From: DASSKF01 sp035690725
Lineage (GTDB): Bacteria; Actinomycetota; Actinomycetes; Actinomycetales; Dermatophilaceae
Direction: 5' to 3'
NCBI GenBank assembly: GCA_035690725.1
Contig: DASSKF010000095.1
Coordinates: 1 to 5,956 of the forward strand
Length of the DNA stretch: 5,956 nucleotides
A program made the position numbers and the translations under genes. Position 1 is the stretch's first letter; each line of letters begins with the position of its first letter. Shown here one piece after another: positions 1 to 5,203 of this stretch. The notes under the pieces are model-generated. The model did no database searches and had not been told where the DNA came from. It saw only the letters and a list, made by a program, of their open reading frames with translations.

Positions 1-567
1 GCGGGACTGCGGGTGGCGGAGCGTGGGTTCGCGCTGGCCGAGGAGCTGGGCCTGCCACTGCTCACCGTCATCGACACCCCGGGAGCCGACCTGTCCACCG
101 AGGCGGAGCACGGTGGCATGGCCGGTGAGATCGCCCGTTGCCTCACGGCACTCGCGACGGTGCGGGTGCCCGTCGTGTCGGTCGTCCTCGGGGAAGGCAC
201 CGGCGGTGGGGCACTGGCCCTCATGCCCGCGGACCGCACGCTGTGCGCCGAGCACGGGTGGATCGCGCCGCTCCCGCCGGAGGGAGCCAGTGCCATCGTG
301 CACCGCACCGGTGACCGTGCACCGGAGATGGCCCAGCTCCACCGCATCCGATCGGTCGACCTGCGCGCGAGCGGCGCCGTCGACGAGATCGTGCCGGAGT
401 GCCCCGACGCTGCGCAGGAGCCGGACGACTTCTGCCGCCGGGTCGTCGCGGTGGCCGCGGCACACCTGGGCGACCTGCTCCAGATGGGGCAGGAGGACCG
501 ACGTGCGATCCGGCAGAACCGCTACCGGTCGATGGGAGGGTTCCCCAGCTACTCGCCACCCGCATGA
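1..567 (+). CDS. Acyl-CoA carboxyltransferase, AccA-like C-terminal domain (5'-partial)
   Basis: The frame is open from base 1 and ends at TGA 565-567, leaving 188 residues, so the start lies outside the window. The residues match the alpha-type carboxyltransferase (crotonase-fold) domain that moves a carboxyl group from carboxybiotin to an acyl-CoA. Recognisable are IDTPGA (about residues 24-29), the GEGTGGGALAL glycine-rich turn (about 65-75, the counterpart of GEGGSGGALA in AccA, which forms an oxyanion hole), PEGASAI (about 93-99) and a C-terminal ID-type ending (AVDEIVPE). In Actinobacteria this domain is often the second half of a fused AccD-AccA protein of about 500 residues, and that is my best guess; a free AccA or another acyl-CoA carboxyltransferase remains possible. 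It ends 35 bp before dctP on the same strand, so co-transcription with the TRAP genes is likely. The exact acyl-CoA substrate cannot be told from this fragment. Confidence 0.85.
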   Translation, partial: AGLRVAERGFALAEELGLPLLTVIDTPGADLSTEAEHGGMAGEIARCLTALATVRVPVVSVVLGEGTGGGALALMPADRTLCAEHGWIAPLPPEGASAIVHRTGDRAPEMAQLHRIRSVDLRASGAVDEIVPECPDAAQEPDDFCRRVVAVAAAHLGDLLQMGQEDRRAIRQNRYRSMGGFPSYSPPA

Positions 568-602
568 ACTCGTCGAATCAGGAACCGGTCAGGAGGCCGA
601 CC

Positions 603-1667
603 ATGGGCAACACATTCAACCGACGCGATTTCCTCAGGGTCGCTGGAGGGACAGCTGCCGGGGCAGCCCTCTTCGGCGCAGCCGGCTGCGGCTCCAGCGG
701 TGGGAGCGGGAGTGGGGGTGGAGGGAAGGTCACGCTGCGACTCAGCCACCAGTGGCCCAAGCCGAGCGGCGGCAAGGGAGACTTCCGGGCGCTGCTCGCG
801 GACCAGTTCGCCGACAAGGTGTCCAAGGCCACGGACGGAGAGGTGACCATCCGCGTCTACCCCAGCGCCTCGCTGGTCAAGCCGGACCAGCAGTACAAGG
901 CGCTCCAGCAGGGCACGATCGACGCGTCCGTGTTCCCGCTCGACTACGCGTCGGGCATCGTCCCTGCCTACGACATCACCCTGATGCCGGCGATCATCAA
1001 GAACCACGAGGAAGCTCGGAAGTGGAAGGACGCCGAGATCGGCAAGCGCATCGACGACCTCACGCAGAAGAACGGTGCGCGCATCCTGACCTGGATCTGG
1101 AACGCGGGCGCCATCGGCGTCCGCAAGGGACCGCCGGTCGTGTCCCCTGACGACGTCAGCCACGGCCAGGTCGCTCGCGCCGCCGGCACCCGTGTGGAGC
1201 AGATGCTGAAGCGGGCCGGCTACAGCATCACGAGCATGTCCTCGTCGGAGATCTACAGCGCCATGCAGACCGGCGTGCTGGACGTCGCCGTCACGTCGAC
1301 CGGCTCGTTCCGGTCCTACCGGATCTATGAGCAGACGTCCTCGTACACCTCGCCCTTCAAGGGGAACACCTTCTGGTTCATGTTCGAGCCGCTCATCATC
1401 GGCACCGACCAGCTCGAGCAGCTCAGTGACGACCAGCAGAAGGCGGTGATCAAGGCCGGGCAGGAGCTGCAGGAGTTCGGCTACACCGAGTCCGAGGCGG
1501 ACGACGAGAAGACCGAGAAGGCCTTCAAGGACGCCGGCAACACCATCGCGCACATGGACGACGCCGCACACGAGAAGTGGCAGCAGATCTCCAAGCCCGT
1601 GTGGGACAACTTCGCCTCCGGCGTGGACGGCGGCCAGGAGCTCATCGACCTCGCGCAGAAGGTCTGA
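603..1667 (+). CDS. dctP: TRAP transporter substrate-binding lipoprotein (DctP family)
   Basis: This 354-residue protein is the extracytoplasmic solute-binding subunit of a tripartite ATP-independent periplasmic (TRAP) transporter. ATG 603 is chosen because AGGAGG at 591-596 sits 6 nt upstream and because the protein then opens with a proper export signal: a twin-arginine motif NRRDFL (6-11), a hydrophobic stretch, and a lipobox-like AAGC with Cys29. It is followed by a Gly/Ser-rich linker (30-41). It is therefore probably a Tat-exported lipoprotein, as expected in a Gram-positive cell with no true periplasm. The DctP core runs from about residue 43. The family motif is visible as SEIYSAMQTGVLD (215-227). 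Arg192, in the segment aligned to the GLKIR motif, is the likely carboxylate-binding arginine. Known DctP proteins bind organic acids; which one here is unknown. Longer starts upstream in frame would bury the signal peptide and lack a ribosome-binding site. Confidence 0.93.
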   Translation: MGNTFNRRDFLRVAGGTAAGAALFGAAGCGSSGGSGSGGGGKVTLRLSHQWPKPSGGKGDFRALLADQFADKVSKATDGEVTIRVYPSASLVKPDQQYKALQQGTIDASVFPLDYASGIVPAYDITLMPAIIKNHEEARKWKDAEIGKRIDDLTQKNGARILTWIWNAGAIGVRKGPPVVSPDDVSHGQVARAAGTRVEQMLKRAGYSITSMSSSEIYSAMQTGVLDVAVTSTGSFRSYRIYEQTSSYTSPFKGNTFWFMFEPLIIGTDQLEQLSDDQQKAVIKAGQELQEFGYTESEADDEKTEKAFKDAGNTIAHMDDAAHEKWQQISKPVWDNFASGVDGGQELIDLAQKV

Positions 1668-1692
1668 TCCCCCCATGCACCACACTCGAACA

Positions 1693-1708
1693 GTGGCCGG
1701 GCAGCCAC
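1693..1708 (+). other. Possible mRNA hairpin between dctP and dctQ
   Basis: GTGGC (1693-1697) and GCCAC (1704-1708) can form a 5-bp stem with a 6-nt loop in the 71-bp gap. A second small stem, CGGT/ACCG (1708-1711 with 1716-1719), lies directly beside it. No T-run follows, so this does not look like a classical intrinsic terminator. Such hairpins behind binding-protein genes can protect the upstream mRNA and help raise the binding protein over the membrane subunits; that role is inference here. The stem is short and could be chance in GC-rich DNA. Confidence 0.25.
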
Positions 1709-1738
1709 GGTTGCGACCGGCATACCGCAGGGCAGGCC

Positions 1739-2293
1739 ATGGATAGCACGGCGAACGGACGGCGCGAGTTCTTCCTCGCCCGCTGGATCGACGGGGCGTG
1801 CGAGGTGGCCGGGTACCTCAGCGGTGCGGCGGTCTTCCTGGCCACCCTGGTCGTCTGTTACGCGGTGACGCTGCGCTCGCTCGGCCACACGACCATCTGG
1901 CAGACCGAGTTCGCCGTCTACCTGCTGATCTTCGTCACGTTCATCGGAGGTGCGTACGGCCTCAAGCACGGCTCCCACGTGCGGGTCGACCTCCTGCTGG
2001 AGGCGCTGCCCCGGCGCGCGTCAGCGGTCGTCAAGCTCCTCGCCTCGCTGCTGTCGCTGCTGGTCATCGCCGTCGTGCTGTGGAAGTCATCCGTCATGTG
2101 GTGGCAGGCCACCACCGAGGGGTGGGGCTCCGGCACGGCATGGAACCCCCCGTTGATGTACCCGTACGCCGCGCTGCCGCTCGGGATGCTGCTGATGGCG
2201 TTGCAGTACGTCGTCCTGGTGACGCGGGAGGTTCGAGAGTTCCTCACGCCGGCGGAGCGCGTCGGTGCCGTGGCCGAGGAGGAGGCTTCATGA
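1739..2293 (+). CDS. dctQ: TRAP transporter small permease subunit (DctQ family)
   Basis: A 184-residue membrane protein with four hydrophobic segments at about residues 24-46, 57-75, 96-117 and 141-161, the size and topology of DctQ. The conserved core is present: W54 and E57 ahead of TM2, then the polar GLKHGSHVRVD stretch (74-84) that follows TM2 in this family, and YPYAALPLG (141-149) at the start of TM4. DctQ is the small subunit that pairs with DctM in the membrane and helps dock the binding protein. ATG 1739 is preceded by a modest purine-rich site (AGGGCAGG, about 1729-1736). An in-frame extension upstream would overlap dctP and is hydrophilic and Arg-rich, so it is not believed. The stop overlaps the dctM start in ATGA (2290-2293), which implies translational coupling. 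The Glu-rich tail AEEEAS is encoded by the GA-rich stretch that also serves as the dctM ribosome-binding site. Confidence 0.92.
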   Translation: MDSTANGRREFFLARWIDGACEVAGYLSGAAVFLATLVVCYAVTLRSLGHTTIWQTEFAVYLLIFVTFIGGAYGLKHGSHVRVDLLLEALPRRASAVVKLLASLLSLLVIAVVLWKSSVMWWQATTEGWGSGTAWNPPLMYPYAALPLGMLLMALQYVVLVTREVREFLTPAERVGAVAEEEAS

Positions 2294-3744
2294 GCTCGAC
2301 CGGGACAGGCCTGTTCATCATGTGTTTCCTCCTGGTGCTCATGGCGCTGGGAGTCCCGATCGCGTTCGCCCTCGGCCTGACGGCGCTGGCCGCGATCGTG
2401 TTGTTCCTGCAGCCCGCCCAGCTGGACTTCTTCGGCCAGTTCGTCTTCGACTCGGTCAACAGCTTCGCGCTGCTGACGATCCCGCTGTTCATCTTCATGG
2501 GCGCGATCTTCGGCGGGTCGAAGGCCGGGGCAGACCTGTTCGAGGCGGGGCACCTGTGGCTGCACAAGATCCGAGGCGGCCTGGCGATGAGCAGCGTCGT
2601 CGCGTCCGCGATGTTCGCCGCGCTCTGCGGGTCCAGTGCCGCGACCGCTGCCGCTATCGGGAAGGTCGCCATCCCGCAGATGCGCAAGCGGGGCTACTCC
2701 GACCGCATCTCCGCCGGGGCCGTGGTCGCCGGCGGCACCCTCGGGATCCTGATCCCGCCCAGTGTGACGCTGATCCTCTACGGGATCGCGACGGAACAGT
2801 CGATCGGGCGGCTGTTCGCCGGCGGCATCATCCCCGGCCTCGGCATGACCGCCTTCTTCTGCCTGTGGATCTACGTCGCCAGCCGGTTGGAGCGACGGCG
2901 CGGTCTGCCGGGGCCCGCCGGGTCGGAGGAGCCCTCGTTCCCGGCTTCGGGCGGATCACCCGACGGCACCTCCTCGTCGGGCCGCACCGGCGGTGGCGCG
3001 ACAGTGAGCGAGCACACGCTCGTCCAGACCGTCCCGGAGAGCACCGACGTCGCCGCGCTGCCGGAGATCACTTGGCGCAAGCGCATCCTCGCCGTCATGA
3101 AGGTGCTGCCCTTCCTGGCGCTCATCTCCGGAGTCCTCGCCGCCCTCTACCTCGGTGTTGCCACGCCGAGCGAGTCGGCCGCGGTGGGCGCCTTCCTGGC
3201 GCTCGTGCTCGTGGTGGTCATCTACCGCTCGCTCACCGTGGAGAAGTTCTCCAACATGCTGCTGGACGCGACCGGCGAGAGCACGATGGTCATGATGATC
3301 GTGGCGTTCTCCGCCGTGCTCGGTCAGATCATGAGCTTCCTGGCCATCCCGCAGGACCTGGCCATGTCCATCCAGGAGCTGGACGTCAACCGGTGGGTCG
3401 TGATGCTCGTCATCATGCTGCTGCTCCTCGTGCTCGGGTTCTTCCTGCTCCCGGTGGCGATCATCCTGATGACGACGCCGGTGCTGTACCCGATCATCAC
3501 CGAGCTGGGCTTCGACCCGATCTGGTTCGGCGTCATCATGTCCATCAACATGGAGATGGGCCTCATCACCCCGCCCGTGGGGCTGAACCTCTACGTGGTG
3601 AAGGGCGTCGCGCCGGACATCTCCCTCGGCGAGATCCTGCGCGGGTCCATCCCGTATGTGGCGATCATCGGGATGGCCATCGTGCTCTACTCGGTGTTCC
3701 CCGAGATCATCACGTGGCTGCCGGACAAGCTGTTCGAGAAGTAG
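2290..3744 (+). CDS. dctM: TRAP transporter large permease subunit (DctM family)
   Basis: A 484-residue, highly hydrophobic protein: the ion-coupled transport channel of the TRAP system, driven by a sodium or proton gradient rather than ATP. Family motifs in order are FALLTIPLFIFMG (59-71), CGSSAATAAAIG (113-124), GILIPPS (152-158), GVATPSESAAVG (289-300, the TPxExA element) and GLITPPVGLNLYVVKG (424-439). These cover the two inverted-repeat halves that carry the helical-hairpin substrate and ion sites. ATG 2290 overlaps the dctQ stop by 4 bp and has GGAGG at 2281-2285 just upstream, so the start is well set. Usual DctM length is about 425-430 residues. The excess is mostly a central loop (about 201-262) rich in Gly, Ser, Pro, Glu and Thr between the two halves. 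No frameshift is needed, and the flanking motifs are intact, so the protein is probably functional. It ends 13 bp before the stop of the convergent NERD gene. Confidence 0.94.
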   Translation: MSSTGTGLFIMCFLLVLMALGVPIAFALGLTALAAIVLFLQPAQLDFFGQFVFDSVNSFALLTIPLFIFMGAIFGGSKAGADLFEAGHLWLHKIRGGLAMSSVVASAMFAALCGSSAATAAAIGKVAIPQMRKRGYSDRISAGAVVAGGTLGILIPPSVTLILYGIATEQSIGRLFAGGIIPGLGMTAFFCLWIYVASRLERRRGLPGPAGSEEPSFPASGGSPDGTSSSGRTGGGATVSEHTLVQTVPESTDVAALPEITWRKRILAVMKVLPFLALISGVLAALYLGVATPSESAAVGAFLALVLVVVIYRSLTVEKFSNMLLDATGESTMVMMIVAFSAVLGQIMSFLAIPQDLAMSIQELDVNRWVVMLVIMLLLLVLGFFLLPVAIILMTTPVLYPIITELGFDPIWFGVIMSINMEMGLITPPVGLNLYVVKGVAPDISLGEILRGSIPYVAIIGMAIVLYSVFPEIITWLPDKLFEK

Positions 3745-3757
3745 CTGCGCCACTCGG

Positions 3758-4276
3758 TCAGGCCAGGTGCGCCGGGTGCCAGGTCGTGGACCGGCACGCC
3801 ACGGCATACACGGCGTCCTGCGTGGGGGAGTCGAGCACGGATGGACGGTGCTGGAGCCAGAACGCGAAGTCGACGAGCGCCACGACGTGGACCTCGTCCG
3901 ACGCCTCACGCACGACGACCTTGTCGGCTCGGACGGGCAGGATCACACCGCGCACGCGGACGGGGAACCCGCAGGCCGCGGTGAGCAGGTCGCCCGCGCG
4001 CTGGGCCTCGTGACGGCTGGTGCGTACATGAGGTTGGTGCACGCCGTTCGCGAGGAAGGTGTCGCCGTTGACCCACACGCGAGCGCCCGGGTGGTGCTTG
4101 GTGTTGACGGTGAAGACGCCGCCGGGCCCGATGACGAGGTGGCCGATGTCCGAGCCGCACGTGCCGACCGGGATGGCGCGGACGGCACGCCACGTCGGCT
4201 CGGTGCGCGACGCCGCCGTGATGGCGGGCGCTGGGCCCGGCATCGTGAGGGTGCTCGACGAAGGCATACCCCGCAT
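3758..4276 (-). CDS. Short NERD-domain protein, probably N-terminally truncated
   Basis: A 172-residue reading frame whose middle matches the nuclease-related domain (NERD) of actinobacterial proteins: RAIPVGTCGSDIGHLVIGPGGVF (33-55), VNTKHHPGARVWVNGDTF (57-74), then EAQRAGDLLTAACGFPV (90-106) and a C-terminal CRSTTW (161-166). NERD proteins share a fold with restriction-type nucleases, and most are of unknown function. Relatives usually have an upstream part of the domain with a GxxGE motif supplying an acidic residue; it is absent here, where only about 32 unremarkable residues precede the match. The DIDH motif reads DIGH (43-46), losing the second Asp. Only 79 bp separate this frame from the methyltransferase stop, and I found no missing half in other frames there. 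ATG 4276 follows an in-frame TGA directly and has no clear ribosome-binding site; ATG 4267 is an alternative. It may be a relic or a non-catalytic derivative. Family assignment is good; function is not known. Confidence 0.72.
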   Translation of the reverse strand: MRGMPSSSTLTMPGPAPAITAASRTEPTWRAVRAIPVGTCGSDIGHLVIGPGGVFTVNTKHHPGARVWVNGDTFLANGVHQPHVRTSRHEAQRAGDLLTAACGFPVRVRGVILPVRADKVVVREASDEVHVVALVDFAFWLQHRPSVLDSPTQDAVYAVACRSTTWHPAHLA

Positions 4277-4320
4277 TCAACCCGGGCGCCCGAGGGGTGG
4301 GCCCGCAGTTTGGCCGAAGT

Positions 4321-4336
4321 TCGTCCGAACGGACGA
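4321..4336 (-). terminator. GC-rich hairpin after the methyltransferase gene
   Basis: TCGTCCG (4321-4327) and CGGACGA (4330-4336) are perfect inverted repeats around AA, giving a 6-bp stem with a GAAC-type tetraloop. The hairpin starts about 20 nt past the methyltransferase stop (4356-4358) and before the NERD start, so it could end or weaken transcription between them. There is no T-run on either strand, and actinobacterial terminators often lack one, so the call is weak. A further self-complementary decamer, CGGGCGCCCG, lies nearby at about 4283-4292. Confidence 0.3.
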
Positions 4337-4355
4337 CCCTGCTCGCCCAGTGCGG

Positions 4356-4961
4356 TCAGGCGGGTCGCAGGAGGGCGACGACGAAGTCGGAGTCGTCGGT
4401 GAACGGTCGGACGTCCCAGGTGGACAGGAGCAGGTCCGGCTCGAGTCCGGCCTCCGTGGCGTCGCCGAGGAACTGGTCGAACTCGTAGCCGCGTCCCGCC
4501 CCGAACCCGATGGCGGCACGGCCGTCGGCGGCGAGGTGGGCGCGGAACCGCTGGAGCACCTGGCCCCGGGTGCTCGGTGCGAGGAACGTCATCACGTTGC
4601 CGGCGCACACGACGGCGTCGAACGGCTCGGCGATCCCGTGGGCGGGCAGGTCGAGCTCGGCCAGGTCGCTGACGACCCAGCGGGGACCGGGGTGGTCCTG
4701 CTCGGCCGCCTCGATGAGCACCGGGTCGACGTCGACCCCGACCACGTCGTGGCCGACCTCGTGCAGGTGACCGCCCAGCCGGCCCGGGCCGCAACCGGCG
4801 TCGAGGATGCGCGCGCGCCGGGGCACCATGGCGTCCACCAGCCGTGCCTCCCCGACGATGTCGTCACCGGCGCGCTCCATGGAACGGAAGCGCTCGACAT
4901 ACCAGTGGGAGTGGCCGGGGTCGGCGGTGACCTTCTGCATCCAGATGCTCTTCTCCACCAT
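4356..4961 (-). CDS. Class I SAM-dependent methyltransferase
   Basis: A 201-residue (from ATG 4961) Rossmann-fold methyltransferase that uses S-adenosylmethionine. Motif I is ILDAGCGPG (52-60), the glycine-rich SAM loop. Motif II is VVGVDVDP (73-80), where the acidic residue after the second strand would hold the ribose hydroxyls. SDLAELDLP (98-106) corresponds to the adenine-contacting segment, and FDAVVCAGNVMTFLAP (114-129) to the fourth-strand motif IV region. The length suits a single-domain enzyme of the broad Methyltransf_11/25 type; the substrate cannot be named. Start choice is uncertain: ATG 4961, ATG 4970 and GTG 4991 are all in frame and none has a clear Shine-Dalgarno site. I favour 4961 because the residues from MVEKSIW onward look like the family N-terminus; a GACAAT hexamer at 4974-4969 would place a leaderless start about there (weak). 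It is divergent from the riboswitch-led gene at 5204 and precedes the NERD gene on the same strand. Confidence 0.88.
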   Translation of the reverse strand: MVEKSIWMQKVTADPGHSHWYVERFRSMERAGDDIVGEARLVDAMVPRRARILDAGCGPGRLGGHLHEVGHDVVGVDVDPVLIEAAEQDHPGPRWVVSDLAELDLPAHGIAEPFDAVVCAGNVMTFLAPSTRGQVLQRFRAHLAADGRAAIGFGAGRGYEFDQFLGDATEAGLEPDLLLSTWDVRPFTDDSDFVVALLRPA

Positions 4962-5042
4962 GCCGACCATTGTCGCAAGGGTCAGGTGCACGTGGTGGGG
5001 CGGTCATTCCGGCACCGGGGGGTGGGTGTCGGTTCTCCGTGG

Positions 5043-5048
5043 CACACT
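5043..5048 (+). promoter_or_regulatory. Weak candidate -10 box for the riboswitch transcript
   Basis: CACACT at 5043-5048, preceded by TGG, resembles a TANNNT-type -10 element only in part. Its attraction is position: a start 6-7 nt downstream would fall at about 5055, the first base of the riboswitch P1 stem. No matching -35 element is visible 16-18 nt upstream. This is a positional guess. Confidence 0.2.
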
Positions 5049-5054
5049 GCAGAG

Positions 5055-5169
5055 CAGGTCAAGAGCAGCGGCCGTCACCCCTCGGAGTGGCCGCTCGGCA
5101 ACCGGGTCCGCTCCGGTGCCTTCCGAGGAAGACCTGGCGCACGGCATACCGCCGTGGGTCAAGCGGACC
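5055..5169 (+). ncRNA. SAM-IV-type riboswitch (S-adenosylmethionine sensor)
   Basis: The + strand carries the SAM-clan core: GGTCAAGAG (5057-5065), CGGCAACC (5096-5103), GGTGCC (5115-5120) and closing GACCTGG (5131-5137). By hand pairing, P1 is CAGGTC/GACCTG (5055-5060 with 5131-5136). P2 is AGCGGCC/GGCCGCT (5067-5073 with 5089-5095). P3 is GGCA-CC/GGTGCC (5097-5103 with 5115-5120, A5101 unpaired). A hairpin 3' of P1 is CACGGC/GCCGTG (5140-5145 with 5151-5156). Pseudoknot one joins the P2 loop CCTCGG (5080-5085) to CCGAGG (5123-5128). Pseudoknot two joins the P3 loop GGTCCGCT (5105-5112) to AGCGGACC (5162-5169). The P2 helix lacks the SAM-I kink-turn, there is no helix between P3 and the closing P1 strand, and a hairpin plus pseudoknot strand lie after P1. 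That layout is the SAM-IV one (Rfam SAM-IV, known mainly from Actinobacteria). It leads into the gene at 5204. Confidence 0.88.
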
Positions 5170-5194
5170 TCGGTGCAGGGGTCCTGGATCGAGG
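5168..5194 (+). promoter_or_regulatory. Candidate expression-platform hairpin over the Shine-Dalgarno site
   Basis: CCTCGG (5168-5173) can pair with TCGAGG (5189-5194, one G-U pair). Inside it CAGG (5176-5179) pairs with CCTG (5183-5186) across a GGT loop, giving a two-part hairpin. Its 3' arm covers the first half of AGGAGG (5192-5197), the ribosome-binding site of the gene at 5204. Its 5' arm shares C5168-C5169 with the second pseudoknot of the riboswitch, so ligand binding could alter ribosome access. Whether SAM would open or close the site cannot be decided by eye. Confidence 0.42.
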
Positions 5195-5197
5195 AGG
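5192..5197 (+). promoter_or_regulatory. Strong ribosome-binding site AGGAGG
   Basis: A full AGGAGG lies 6 nt before ATG 5204 and fixes the start of the unknown gene. It follows the riboswitch's last paired base by about 22 nt. Confidence 0.85.
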
Positions 5198-5203
5198 CTC
5201 GGC

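Noticed and set aside
549..1685. Minus-strand open frame of 378 codons across dctP
   Set aside because: It mirrors the dctP codons in high-GC DNA and its protein is a Gly/Val/Leu/Asp-biased string without motifs.
1798..2289. In-frame upstream extension of dctM
   Set aside because: It would overlap nearly all of dctQ with Arg-rich sequence; the ATGA overlap and GGAGG support the start at 2290.
3745..3757. Bidirectional terminator between dctM and the NERD gene
   Set aside because: Only 13 bp separate the stops, and no inverted repeat of useful length is visible there or just beside it.
2265..4013. Long + strand frame shifted against dctM
   Set aside because: Arg/His/Pro-rich, hydrophilic, and runs through a gene with clear membrane motifs in the other frame.
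4277..4355. Missing N-terminal part of the NERD gene in another frame
   Set aside because: I translated the minus strand by eye and saw no GxxGE-like motif; the gap is also too short for the missing part.
4992..5042. Clear -35/-10 promoter pairs in the divergent region
   Set aside because: No hexamer pair with suitable spacing stands out on either strand; only a weak -10 candidate at 5043 was kept.
5055..5169. SAM-I (S-box) riboswitch as the class
   Set aside because: The P2 helix has no kink-turn motif and no helix lies between P3 and the closing P1 strand; the hairpin and second pseudoknot 3' of P1 fit SAM-IV better.
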